Assembly (NCBI RefSeq): GCF_003350325.1 | Contig: NZ_QLYZ01000026.1 | Span: forward strand, 54,028 to 104,613 | Length of the DNA: 50,586 nucleotides | Direction of reading: 5' to 3' | From: Vibrio rhodolitus | Lineage (GTDB): Bacteria > Pseudomonadota > Gammaproteobacteria > Enterobacterales > Vibrionaceae | Part shown: positions 8,505 to 16,910 of the stretch, one piece after another | Position numbering within the stretch: position 1 is the first letter of the stretch | Layout of the letters: each line of letters opens with the position of its first letter | Made by a program: the position numbers and the translations under genes | The notes under the pieces: model-generated | What the model was told of the DNA's origin: nothing | Seen by the model: the letters and a program-made list of their open reading frames with translations, nothing else | Database searches by the model: none

Positions 8505-9086
8505 TCACTCATAGATCATAAAATTATGACATGACAAAGTGATACGCATTAACTTGCCATTAGCTATGATGCCATTCCCCTGCCGCCAAACCTCTCGCCT
8601 ATGCAGTAAATTGTCAAAAGCTCGCCACCACTCTCCATGCACGACTAACAATAGTTCGCGCTCTTCAGTGCACAGCTTGGTTATCAACTGCCGTGCCTTG
8701 TATAGCCGCTGCTCTAACTGCAATTCGCTCTCAGCTCCCTCAAGCAGCATTGGCTTACTATAGCGTTGATGATATTGCAGCCATTGCGGGCAAGTGGGCT
8801 CTAATTCGATCTTTTTCCCTTGCAGAACACCAAAGTGGCGCTCATTAAGCAATGACGATGTCAGCAATTGGCTATTGGGATGAGAGTCAGCGATTAGCTT
8901 GCCGCTTTGCACTGCCCGACCTAAAGTAGAGGTTAGAATGTTCAATGAGGTAACGTTGGGCAGTTTTAGCGCGGCAAGTTGCTGTTTTGCGCTGACGGTT
9001 AGCGCACTATCAAGCTGCCCCTGCAAACGCTGCTCTTGATTCCACAGCGTCTCACCGTGTCTCATCACCCAAATAGATTTCGTCAT
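8505..9086 (-). CDS. cobC: Histidine phosphatase, probable alpha-ribazole phosphatase
   Basis: This 193-residue phosphoglycerate-mutase-like phosphatase carries the phospho-histidine motif MRHGETLWN at residues 8-16 and the second catalytic histidine in LLVVHGEWWR. The position at the end of a cbiB-cobD gene row suggests the cobalamin-specific member that dephosphorylates alpha-ribazole-5-phosphate or adenosylcobalamin-5-phosphate during nucleotide-loop assembly. It starts 9 bp after the cobD stop. The family alone would allow other phosphatase roles; the operon is what points to CobC. Confidence 0.8.
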   Translation of the reverse strand: MTKSIWVMRHGETLWNQEQRLQGQLDSALTVSAKQQLAALKLPNVTSLNILTSTLGRAVQSGKLIADSHPNSQLLTSSLLNERHFGVLQGKKIELEPTCPQWLQYHQRYSKPMLLEGAESELQLEQRLYKARQLITKLCTEERELLLVVHGEWWRAFDNLLHRREVWRQGNGIIANGKLMRITLSCHNFMIYE

Positions 9087-9095
9087 TTCTCACTA

Positions 9096-10142
9096 TCACT
9101 CAACACGACACGTGACAGCGTCACTCAAGTTGTGCTTTTCAAGCTTATCGATGGCATATTGCAGAGCTTGTTGCATCTGAATCAGCGACTGCTTGTCGCC
9201 ACACAGCCCCAAACGAATCGCATCCTTTTCATCGCAAAGACGCACTAGTAAAAGTTGTTCACAGCAATATTGGTACAAAGCCTCTGATTGAGGATGTTCA
9301 ATACGAATAAACAAGCTCGCACTGCGCACCGAATCGGGCGAGAACAATTGCATCAAAATCGTTAACTGTTCATTCTTGAGTTCAGTCAGTCTGGTTGCCA
9401 CTTGGTGCTGCCACTGTTGATCCAGCAATGCTTGGGTTGCCAAATAGCGGCTTGGACCTGAAAGCGTCCAAGGACCTAATTCTGCATTTAGCTTTGCTCG
9501 CCATGTTTCATTTGCGGCGACAAAGCCAACTCGAAGACCTGCCAGTCCAAAGAATTTTCCTAGCGAGCGAAGGACAAGCGTATTCGATCTTAGCTCTGAC
9601 CTTAATCGCGAAGCGTCGTCGTCGCCATCCATAAATGCTTCATCGATGATCAGGATCTGCTTTGTAGTTAATTGCGACTCTAATTGCGCGATAGCTTGCC
9701 CGCTATGTTTCACCGTTGTGGGGTTGTTAGGATTAATCAGCACCACGACATCCGCACAGCTTAACTGAGCGTTAAGTGGTTTATGCTGATAAAATTCAAT
9801 GCGCCAACCTGCTCGCTGCCAAGCGCCATGATGTTCTTGATAACCTATTTGTGGCAGCAAAACACAACCCTTATATCCAAGTTGCGTCTCAATCACACGA
9901 GGCAGCGCCATAATCGCAGCTTGTGAACCTGCAACTGGCAACAAATCAGGATAGCCATAATACTGCTGGGCCGCAGCTACCAAACCATCTTCCTCTTCAG
10001 GCAAACGATGCCAAGCTTGCTGAGGAATATCGATTGAAGGGTAGCTTATCGGGCTTATTCCCGTACTTAAATCTAACCACTCTTTAGGATCCGAATTGCG
10101 CTTTCGCGCTTCTTGGATCAGTTTTCCGCCATGATGAAGCAC
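9096..10142 (-). CDS. cobD: Threonine-phosphate decarboxylase
   Basis: This 348-residue PLP enzyme of the class I/II aminotransferase fold begins HHGGKLIQEARK, typical of CobD, with the substrate motif LDLSTGISP. PLP-binding elements are INPNNPT, the aspartate in ILIIDEAF and the lysine in RSLGKFFGLAGLR. It decarboxylates L-threonine-O-3-phosphate to (R)-1-amino-2-propanol phosphate, the aminopropanol linker of cobalamin. The start codon is 1 bp after the cbiB stop, and CobC follows 9 bp later. In the alternative naming from Pseudomonas this protein is CobC. No de novo corrin genes are in view, so this is the late or salvage part. Confidence 0.88.
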   Translation of the reverse strand: MLHHGGKLIQEARKRNSDPKEWLDLSTGISPISYPSIDIPQQAWHRLPEEEDGLVAAAQQYYGYPDLLPVAGSQAAIMALPRVIETQLGYKGCVLLPQIGYQEHHGAWQRAGWRIEFYQHKPLNAQLSCADVVVLINPNNPTTVKHSGQAIAQLESQLTTKQILIIDEAFMDGDDDASRLRSELRSNTLVLRSLGKFFGLAGLRVGFVAANETWRAKLNAELGPWTLSGPSRYLATQALLDQQWQHQVATRLTELKNEQLTILMQLFSPDSVRSASLFIRIEHPQSEALYQYCCEQLLLVRLCDEKDAIRLGLCGDKQSLIQMQQALQYAIDKLEKHNLSDAVTCRVE

Positions 10143-10143
10143 T

Positions 10144-11100
10144 TTAATATCCTACCCCGACCAACAACCAAACGATAACTAACCACATCACAACCACCCA
10201 AAGCAGCGTCGTTTTATTTAATAATGAGCAGGCTTTGGCGATATCTTTGCTGGTTGCGAAACAACCTACGCCCATAGGCGGCTTTTGCTGCCAGACACCG
10301 TGATAACACACTCGCCCACCTAATTGAATTTCTAGCGCGCCTGCCCCTGAGCACATAACAACGCCGCCATTTGGACTTGAGCAAAGCTTGGCTTGGCGAG
10401 AGATGCATTGAATAGCAAGATGGGCATTACCTAGCATCGCATAGCCAAAAGCCGTCATTCTGGCAGGCAAATAGCCGAGTAGATCATCCGCTTTTGCTGC
10501 GAAAAAGCCAAACTCTAGGTATTTTTCATTTTTGTAGCCCCACATCGCATCGAGGGTATTTACTAAGCGAAATAAAAGTGCACCAGGAGCGCCAAATAAT
10601 AACGTCCAAAACAAAACACCTATCACCGCATCGTTGCCATTTTCCAACACCGATTCCACCGCAGCGATGGATATTTGCTCTTGATCCATTTCACTGGCAT
10701 CACGGCTAACAATCATCTGCACCGCATTGCGCGCACCAGCAAGATCACCTTGATGAAGAGGATAATAGATTGCCATAGCATGCTGAACTAGACTTTTGCC
10801 TCCAAGGCATAAATAGACTAACAAAACATCGGCAGCCCATTTTAGTGGCGAGAATGAGATGGATATACTTATGAGCCAATAACCAAAAACCAAAGGCAAA
10901 ACCGCGCAACACCAGGTGAAAAAACCTTTCATTTTAGTACTACTGCGACACTTCTCGCGATAAACGTTTTCTAAGTATTTTGCTAATCGTCCAAAGCCGA
11001 CAAGAGGATGAAACACTCGAGGTTCCCCTAATACTTTGTCCAAAACTAACGCCGCGCTGAATAGCATGACAACGTAGAGTAAACTCTCACCTAACAGCAC
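10144..11100 (-). CDS. cbiB: Adenosylcobinamide-phosphate synthase (CbiB/CobD)
   Basis: This 318-residue polytopic membrane protein has five or so helices. It joins aminopropanol phosphate to adenosylcobyric acid. The family signature is at the N-terminus (ALVLDKVLGEPRVFHPLVGFG), with the central SVLENGNDAVIGVLFW and the conserved SPNGG near residue 243. It heads a minus-strand operon followed by cobD and cobC, which provide its substrate and the next step. The 264-bp upstream gap (11101-11364) was examined for a B12 riboswitch; the conserved boxes are not convincing. It also carries the promoter of the divergent gene at 11365. Confidence 0.9.
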   Translation of the reverse strand: MLLGESLLYVVMLFSAALVLDKVLGEPRVFHPLVGFGRLAKYLENVYREKCRSSTKMKGFFTWCCAVLPLVFGYWLISISISFSPLKWAADVLLVYLCLGGKSLVQHAMAIYYPLHQGDLAGARNAVQMIVSRDASEMDQEQISIAAVESVLENGNDAVIGVLFWTLLFGAPGALLFRLVNTLDAMWGYKNEKYLEFGFFAAKADDLLGYLPARMTAFGYAMLGNAHLAIQCISRQAKLCSSPNGGVVMCSGAGALEIQLGGRVCYHGVWQQKPPMGVGCFATSKDIAKACSLLNKTTLLWVVVMWLVIVWLLVGVGY

Positions 11101-11364
11101 AGATTTCCCTCAATTCTGGCGTAAAAAAGCTAGCTTAGCGGGCAACCGTTAAAGAGCAAGCGCTTTAGGCAAAGAAACAATGATTAATAATCAATTAACT
11201 GGGCAAGCATACCGATGAGGGATCGTGGGGTTATTTTGGCCTTGAGAACACCACCGTAAATTAACAATACATTTACCCTTAGGTAAAAATAATTTTATTT
11301 ACGGAACTATACACATATACTTACAACAAACTCATTAGTCTTATAAATCATTCAAGGAATCGAT

Positions 11365-11838
11365 ATGCGTAACTTGATTACCTTGCTGTTGTGCTGTTTT
11401 AGCACTTTGGTTTTAGCCTCGCCTCTTAAGATCCATCTTGCTGACGGTCGAACTGTTGATACCGATATGGCGAGCTTGTTGCAGGAATTTCCCACCACCA
11501 GCTTTGAAACGCGCTTACCTTGGTTTCCGGATCAGCGCTCGTTTTCCGGTATACCAGTGACAAAACTTATCGAGCGATACGGCGACAGCAACACGTTTGC
11601 CGTCACGTTCCTTGCGCTTAACGACTATGCGGCTACCAGCACTGTCGAAGATATCCGAAATTTTTCGCCAATTGTTGCGGTCAAGATGAATGGAGAGCCA
11701 ATGAAAGTAAGGCACAAAGGACCTTATTGGCTTATTTTCAATCTAAACAAACACCCAGAAATTGATAACGTCGCCTACCATTCACAGATGGTATGGCAAA
11801 TCGATGAGATTATTTTACACAACAAAGACAATGATTAA
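11365..11838 (+). CDS. Periplasmic molybdopterin-oxidoreductase-like protein
   Basis: This 157-residue secreted protein has a Sec signal peptide (about 1-19, ending LVLAS) and a single small domain like the SUOX-fold oxidoreductase molybdopterin-binding domain: RSFSGIPVTKLIERYG, ALNDYAATST and KGPYWLIFNLN. The conserved cofactor cysteine is not visible in the mature part, so it is likely a ligand-sensing relative rather than an oxidase. The downstream diguanylate cyclase starts inside its last codons (8-bp overlap), which implies translational coupling. I infer a periplasmic sensor that feeds the cyclase's periplasmic loop. Confidence 0.75.
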   Translation: MRNLITLLLCCFSTLVLASPLKIHLADGRTVDTDMASLLQEFPTTSFETRLPWFPDQRSFSGIPVTKLIERYGDSNTFAVTFLALNDYAATSTVEDIRNFSPIVAVKMNGEPMKVRHKGPYWLIFNLNKHPEIDNVAYHSQMVWQIDEIILHNKDND

Positions 11839-12943
11839 TAAAAACAAAAATGCTTCATTTTCCAGTTTGTTATCTCGTGCAAAAGCGTTGCTGATTGTAT
11901 TGTCGGTGGTGCTTATTTTAGCCAATTTTTACGTGCTATCTGAAACTCGCCAACTTGCACGCTCTTTTTCTGAGCAGCAGAACCAAGCTACTTGGTCTTT
12001 GTTTCAACTCACCAAAGAGTTTTCCGCTTTGATGGTACTCGCTCCACTGTCTGCCAGTAATAAAATACAACGCCAAAAAACTCAACTCGCTTACGAATTG
12101 ACGTGGAGCCGCTTTGATATTTTGCTCACTGCAAAAGAAGCCGATAGTTTTATGAGTATTGAAGGCGCACGTCCCTTCTTCAGCCAACTCTTTGAACGAT
12201 ATAGCACATTAGAAGAACTGGTTTTCGCATTGCATAGCGAACAACAAGCCGTTGAACTCACTAAGCAGCTCGACGCCATTTATAAAGAGTTGCTCGGTTA
12301 CATGAATCATAACTTTCGTATCAAGAATCCTTTCTATCAAGAGCAAACAGAGCAAGTAAAACTACTCGACCAAACCCAAATAGGTCTGATGTTGCTGCTG
12401 TTTTCTTGCGCTGCGCTTGTCGGTTACATTTTGCACTTGGAATCAGAAGCGAATAAACAGTTGGCGATGACTGACTCTCTCACCCAAATTCCAAATCGTT
12501 TGGCGATGGCGCAAGACCTAAATCAGCATATTGAGCAGCATCAGCCATTTACACTATGTTTGCTCGATCTCAACGGTTTTAAACAAATTAACGATCGTTA
12601 TGGTCACCAGGCGGGGGATCGTGCTTTGCAGACTCTTGCGGCGAGATTTATGAGCAGTAACAACAGCCAATACTTTTCCTCGTACCGGATCGGCGGGGAT
12701 GAATTTGCCCTTGTGCTGCGCCAACAAGACAGCAATCAAATGGAACACGCGCTTAATTGCGCCTTAGATTGTTTTAATCAAGAAATCGAAATTGCTGAGG
12801 GAACGTTTTACGGTCTTTCTGCTAGTGTCGGGCTCGCTACTTATCCGAATCAAGCTAACTGCTACAGCGATCTGATTAAGATTGCTGATAAAAACATGTA
12901 TCAAATGAAGTTTGCCACCCGTACTCACAGCCGCCAAACCTAA
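11831..12943 (+). CDS. Membrane-bound diguanylate cyclase (GGDEF)
   Basis: This 370-residue protein has a cytoplasmic N-tail, a first transmembrane helix (about residues 18-34), a periplasmic region of some 150 residues, a second helix (about 190-205) and a C-terminal GGDEF domain. The active-site motif RIGGDEFALVLR is intact, as is the substrate DLNGFKQINDRYGH region, so it should make cyclic di-GMP. No RxxD inhibitory site stands five residues before GGDEF. The ATG overlaps the end of the upstream secreted protein by 8 bp. The much longer possible frame start at 11762 lies inside that gene and is not supported. Confidence 0.9.
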   Translation: MINKNKNASFSSLLSRAKALLIVLSVVLILANFYVLSETRQLARSFSEQQNQATWSLFQLTKEFSALMVLAPLSASNKIQRQKTQLAYELTWSRFDILLTAKEADSFMSIEGARPFFSQLFERYSTLEELVFALHSEQQAVELTKQLDAIYKELLGYMNHNFRIKNPFYQEQTEQVKLLDQTQIGLMLLLFSCAALVGYILHLESEANKQLAMTDSLTQIPNRLAMAQDLNQHIEQHQPFTLCLLDLNGFKQINDRYGHQAGDRALQTLAARFMSSNNSQYFSSYRIGGDEFALVLRQQDSNQMEHALNCALDCFNQEIEIAEGTFYGLSASVGLATYPNQANCYSDLIKIADKNMYQMKFATRTHSRQT

Positions 12944-12962
12944 TTTGAGCCTGTTTAGGTAC

Positions 12963-12987
12963 AAAAAAGCCCCTCACATGGAGGGGC
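12963..12987 (-). terminator. Terminator of the pst operon
   Basis: GCCCCTC (12969-12975) pairs with GAGGGGC (12981-12987) around a 5-base loop. In the minus-strand reading direction the stem is followed by six T residues (12963-12968). It is 48 bp after the pstB stop. Confidence 0.85.
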
Positions 12988-13035
12988 AAAAGTTACCATC
13001 GCTTATAGTTATAGTGTAGTGCCAGTAAATTGTTA

Positions 13036-13785
13036 TCAACCAAAGTCACCATTCACGTAACCTTGAGTGCGGTCATCACGTGGAGCGCTGAAGATCACGT
13101 CGGTTGCATCATGCTCAACCAGTTCACCCATTAGGAAGAATGCGGTGCGATCTGAGATACGACGTGCTTGTTGCATTGAGTGTGTCACGATAACAATCGT
13201 AAACTTCTTCTTCAGCTCTTCCATCAACTCTTCGATTTTGTGTGTTGCAATCGGGTCTAGAGCTGACGTTGGTTCATCCATTAGAATTACATCAGGTTCC
13301 ATGGCAATTGTGCGCGCAATACATAGACGCTGTTGCTGACCACCAGAAAGACCAAATGCATGTGATTTAAGACGATCTTTTACTTCATCCCATAGAGCGG
13401 CGCCACGTAGTGAACGCTCAACCACTTCATCAATGTACTTTTTGTCTTTGATACCTTGAGCACGCAGACCGTAAGCGACGTTCTCATAGATGCTCATTGG
13501 GAACGGGTTTGGCTTTTGGAAAACCATACCAACTTTGATACGCAGGTCAGCGACATCGATGTTGCCATAGATATCTTCATCATCCATGGTCAACTTACCG
13601 GTAATTTTTACGCCTTCAATCAGGTCATTCATGCGGTTTAAACAGCGCAGCAGTGTTGATTTGCCACAGCCTGAAGGACCAATCAATGCCGTTACTTGAC
13701 GCTCAGGGATTGGTAAGTTGATTGACTTAAGCGCTTGGTTTTCGCCGTAAAATAGATCTAGGTTTTCAATACTAAATTTGTTCAT
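13036..13785 (-). CDS. pstB: Phosphate ABC transporter ATP-binding protein
   Basis: This 249-residue ATPase of the Pst phosphate importer has Walker A in IGPSGCGKSTLLRC, the Q-loop FQKPNPFPMSIYENV that is diagnostic for PstB, the signature LSGGQQQR, Walker B in VILMDEPTSALDP and the switch histidine in VTHSMQQA. It sits on the cytoplasmic face and energises uptake through PstA-PstC. It is last in pstSCAB and is followed by a strong terminator. No phoU is present after it here; phoU may be elsewhere. Confidence 0.97.
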   Translation of the reverse strand: MNKFSIENLDLFYGENQALKSINLPIPERQVTALIGPSGCGKSTLLRCLNRMNDLIEGVKITGKLTMDDEDIYGNIDVADLRIKVGMVFQKPNPFPMSIYENVAYGLRAQGIKDKKYIDEVVERSLRGAALWDEVKDRLKSHAFGLSGGQQQRLCIARTIAMEPDVILMDEPTSALDPIATHKIEELMEELKKKFTIVIVTHSMQQARRISDRTAFFLMGELVEHDATDVIFSAPRDDRTQGYVNGDFG

Positions 13786-13831
13786 TTTGTTTATCTCTTA
13801 ATTCTTAAATTCGTCTGTAATGTGCTTTAGC

Positions 13832-14701
13832 TTAGTAAGTAGCAGTATTAAAACGGCTTGCAATCAATTTGGTTACCATGTTGATAACCAGCACTACTAC
13901 AATCAGCACTGTCGCTGTACCGTACGCTTGGTTCCATTCTTCAATGGTGAATAGCTCGGTAGTTAATTTGTAAAGGTGTACTGTCAGGGTTCGACCCGAA
14001 TCCAGCAGCGAGTCTGGAATACGCGCTACCATACCTGCGGTTAAGAACACAGGCGCAGATTCACCAATTACACGACCAATACTCAGAATGACCGAAGTTA
14101 AGATACCTGGCATTGCACTTGGCAAAATTAGACGCCAGATGGTGTAGATTCTTGAAGAGCCTAGGGCATATGAGCCTTCGCGGTACGTTTGTGGTACTGC
14201 CATTAGCGCTTCTTCAGTGGTACGAATAATCACAGGTAGGATTAAGATACTCAGTGTTAGTGCGCCCGATAGAATCGAGAAGCCCAAACCAAGAATGCCT
14301 ACAAAGAAAGTCATACCAAATAGACCAAAGATGATTGACGGGATACCGGCAAGAGATTCAGTACAGAAACGAATCACTTTAACTAGGCGGCTACCCACTT
14401 TCGCATACTCAGTCAGATAAATTGCAGTCATGATGCCCAGTGGCGCTGCAACTGCGATTGACGCAAATACCATGTAGATAGTTGAGACAATCATTGGGAA
14501 GATGCCGTGCTCATCCCCTGTTCTTGTGTAGTTGTCGGTAATAAAGTTCCAATCAACATGTTGTAAACCGTTAGATAGGATGTACCAAATAATCCAGAAT
14601 AAAAACCCAACGGTCAACGCGGCTGCTGCCCAAATAAAACCATTTAGCACTTGGTCTTTCACTTGGCGAGCTTGTTTAAGTTTTGCAAAATCCATCGTCA
14701 T
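13832..14701 (-). CDS. pstA: Phosphate ABC transporter permease PstA
   Basis: This 289-residue inner-membrane permease of the high-affinity phosphate importer has six helices with the binding-protein-dependent transport signature in the EALMAVPQTYREGSYALGSS region. It pairs with PstC to form the channel. The start codon choice is slightly open (GTG at 14704, ATG at 14701 or 14695); 14701 is used. The gap to the pstC stop is 8 bp, so the genes are coupled. PstB follows 46 bp later. Confidence 0.95.
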   Translation of the reverse strand: MTMDFAKLKQARQVKDQVLNGFIWAAAALTVGFLFWIIWYILSNGLQHVDWNFITDNYTRTGDEHGIFPMIVSTIYMVFASIAVAAPLGIMTAIYLTEYAKVGSRLVKVIRFCTESLAGIPSIIFGLFGMTFFVGILGLGFSILSGALTLSILILPVIIRTTEEALMAVPQTYREGSYALGSSRIYTIWRLILPSAMPGILTSVILSIGRVIGESAPVFLTAGMVARIPDSLLDSGRTLTVHLYKLTTELFTIEEWNQAYGTATVLIVVVLVINMVTKLIASRFNTATY

Positions 14702-14709
14702 CACCCGTC

Positions 14710-15642
14710 TTATTTCGCTTTTTGGCGGTTTAGGTATAGTAGCGCGGCGTTCAGTCCCATGATAAACACCAGTAGAACCACACCCGTTGCGTATAGTGCA
14801 TTGGCGTGTACGCCACTTGCGTAAGACATTTCAATCGCAATGTTCGCGGTTAGTGTACGTGCTGAGTCTAAAATGCCCTGTGGCATCGCTGGCGCGTTAC
14901 CCATTACCATGATGATTGCCATGGTTTCGCCCAAAGCACGACCGATACCCAAGATCACGCCAGTCATAATGCCTGAACGAGCAGCTGGAACAAGAAGCTT
15001 AAAGATGGTGTAGATTTTTGATGCGCCTAATGCCAACGAACCTTCTTTGTACGTACGTGGAACTGCGCGAATTGACGTTTCTGATACAGTAATAACTGTT
15101 GGCAGAATCATCACACCCAACACGATGATACCCGCTAAGATGGTGTTACCCGCTGGTACATTAAAAATGTCTTGGATAAGTGGAACGATGATTACCAAGC
15201 CAAAGAAGCCGTAAACCACAGAAGGAATACCCGCAAGCAGCTCAACTGCCGGGCGAATAATGTCTGCAACGCGTTTAGGCGCGATTTCAGCAATAAAGAT
15301 GGCTGTCAGTACACCCACTGGTACACCCACGACGACAGCGCCAAAAGTTGACACCATAGAGGCGACAATCATGGTCGCAACACCGTATAAAGCTGGCGGT
15401 AACCAGTCTTGTCCAAATACGATGCCTGTTACACCTGCTTCTTGGAATGCAGGGATAGATTCTTTAACAATGAAATAGGCAATTACTGATAGAGATACAA
15501 TCCCGATAACAGCACTGGTCAGAAATAAGCCATGGAAAATGCGCTCTTTCCAATCTACTCGCTTCTTGGCGCGTAGACCCGACTTAGCAATTTGAGTCGC
15601 TTCAGTGTTCATAAGCTTTTCACTATTTGTTGCGATGGTCAT
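14710..15642 (-). CDS. pstC: Phosphate ABC transporter permease PstC
   Basis: This 310-residue permease has the six-helix core and the EAA-type loop around SIRAVPRTYKEGSLALGASK. It is the partner of PstA in phosphate import across the inner membrane. A cytoplasmic N-tail of about 35 residues precedes the first helix. It lies 111 bp after pstS, with a GC-rich hairpin in between that may lower expression of the membrane components relative to the binding protein. Confidence 0.95.
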   Translation of the reverse strand: MTIATNSEKLMNTEATQIAKSGLRAKKRVDWKERIFHGLFLTSAVIGIVSLSVIAYFIVKESIPAFQEAGVTGIVFGQDWLPPALYGVATMIVASMVSTFGAVVVGVPVGVLTAIFIAEIAPKRVADIIRPAVELLAGIPSVVYGFFGLVIIVPLIQDIFNVPAGNTILAGIIVLGVMILPTVITVSETSIRAVPRTYKEGSLALGASKIYTIFKLLVPAARSGIMTGVILGIGRALGETMAIIMVMGNAPAMPQGILDSARTLTANIAIEMSYASGVHANALYATGVVLLVFIMGLNAALLYLNRQKAK

Positions 15643-15695
15643 AAATAAATCTCACTAGACTGGCGTGATTAAGACAACCAGCTGTGAAAGAAAGA

Positions 15696-15718
15696 GCTCA
15701 GCCCAATGCGGGCTGAGC
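15696..15718 (-). terminator. Attenuating hairpin between pstS and pstC
   Basis: GCTCAGCCC (15696-15704) and GGGCTGAGC (15710-15718) make a perfect 9-bp stem with a 5-base loop. In the minus direction it is followed by TCTTTCTTTC, a weak T-rich tract, so partial termination or 3'-end protection of pstS mRNA is likely. Confidence 0.6.
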
Positions 15719-15753
15719 AAGGGTAATTCTATTAATTCAAATCTATCGCTAGA

Positions 15754-16575
15754 TTAGTTAACTGAGATGTAGCCTTTTTGGTCTACTAGTGCTTGTGCGT
15801 CGTCAGATACCATCCAATCTAGGAATTTCTGAGCTTCTGCTGAAGGCTTGCCTTCTTTGTATAGCACTAGGAAAGGACGCGCGACTTCGTAAGATTTGTT
15901 CTTAACGTTGTCTACTGTTGGCTCTGTACCGTTGATTGCTAGCGCATTAACTGAGTTATCCACTGTACCTAGTGAGATGTAGCCAATTGCGTATGGGTTA
16001 GATGCAACCATAGTCTTAAGTGCACCGTTGCCGTTTGCTACTTGAGCGCGTTGAGAGATTGCCGATACTTTTACATCACCAATCTTTTTCTTAAGCTTCA
16101 TGATGTCTTCAAATGCACCGCGCGTACCAGAAGCGGTATCACGAGTAATTGCGACGATAGGCTTATCCGCACCACCAACCTGTTTCCAGTTTGTTACTTC
16201 ACCTTTGTAGATTGCTGTTACTTGCTCAGCAGTTAGACCTTGAAGGTCGTTTTTAGGGTTAACAACAACTGCGATACCGTCTAGAGCCACTGTTAGTTCT
16301 TTCAGTGCTGGCTCTTTTTCAGAATCTTTTAGGTTACGTGAAGACATACCTAAGTCTGCACTACCATTTTTTGCTGCTTTAACGCCTGCCGATGAGCCCG
16401 GTCCTTGGACTTCAATGAATACGCTTGGATTTGTCTTCATGTATGTTTCAGAGAAAACTTCCATCAGCGGAGTCACACTGCTAGAACCTACTGCTGAGAT
16501 AGTTTCTTTCGCTAGAGCTGGAGTTACTGTCAGAGTACCTAGTAGTGCGATTGCACCGATAACTGTCTTTTTCAT
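15754..16575 (-). CDS. pstS: Periplasmic phosphate-binding protein PstS
   Basis: This 273-residue binding protein has a Sec signal peptide (about residues 1-22, cleaved after ALA). It has the phosphate-binding features of the PstS family: the GSSSVTPLMEVF start of the mature domain, GPGSSAGVKAAKNGSADLGMSSR and TRDTASGTRGAFE. It captures phosphate in the periplasm and hands it to PstCAB. The start is the ATG with AAAGGA eight bases upstream rather than the GTG one codon earlier. The PhoB half-sites upstream imply induction at low phosphate. Confidence 0.96.
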   Translation of the reverse strand: MKKTVIGAIALLGTLTVTPALAKETISAVGSSSVTPLMEVFSETYMKTNPSVFIEVQGPGSSAGVKAAKNGSADLGMSSRNLKDSEKEPALKELTVALDGIAVVVNPKNDLQGLTAEQVTAIYKGEVTNWKQVGGADKPIVAITRDTASGTRGAFEDIMKLKKKIGDVKVSAISQRAQVANGNGALKTMVASNPYAIGYISLGTVDNSVNALAINGTEPTVDNVKNKSYEVARPFLVLYKEGKPSAEAQKFLDWMVSDDAQALVDQKGYISVN

Positions 16576-16642
16576 CACAATTTCCTTTAATGGCTTTATT
16601 GCCGTTGTGTTTCATTCAACGGTTGTCACTTTAGAATCCGAA

Positions 16643-16683
16643 TATGACAGTTGTGTTTCACTTAATTGAAGCCTATATGACAT
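16643..16683 (-). promoter_or_regulatory. Phased PhoB binding half-sites upstream of pstS
   Basis: Read on the minus strand, ATGTCATA and CTGTCATA occur exactly 33 bp apart, which is three 11-bp helical steps. Two weaker 11-bp units (GCTTCAAT, GTGAAACA) fall between them in phase. This fits the known CTGTCAT-type Pho box organisation. The rest of the 335-bp gap 16576-16910 holds the pstS leader and the terminator at 16795-16824, and I saw no gene. Confidence 0.65.
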
Positions 16684-16794
16684 TTCATCGCGTATTGAAT
16701 CAATTCGTACAAATAGCATTCAGCTTGGTTATTTTTCATTCTTAGCCAAGATTGCGGAGTAGATTATCTTGTTACTTCACTGGGATTTAGATGC

Positions 16795-16824
16795 TAAAAA
16801 GCCAGCCGACAATGCCGACTGGCT
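16795..16824 (-). terminator. Terminator of the 623-residue PTS gene
   Basis: AGCCAG with CCGACA pairs against TGCCGA with CTGGCT (16800-16824), with one or two mismatches, and is followed on the minus strand by a T run. It is about 87 bp after the PTS stop codon. Confidence 0.75.
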
Positions 16825-16910
16825 CAAGCCCAACAACGTTGGTTTGCAGGAGCATAATTGTCTGGGTGAAAGACAAATATACTTGGGGGAACTGTAATAT
16901 AGCGTTCACG

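Noticed and set aside
11101..11364. Possible cobalamin riboswitch upstream of cbiB
   Set aside because: On the minus strand a GGTATGCTTGCCC run slightly resembles the B12 box, but the other conserved boxes are absent.
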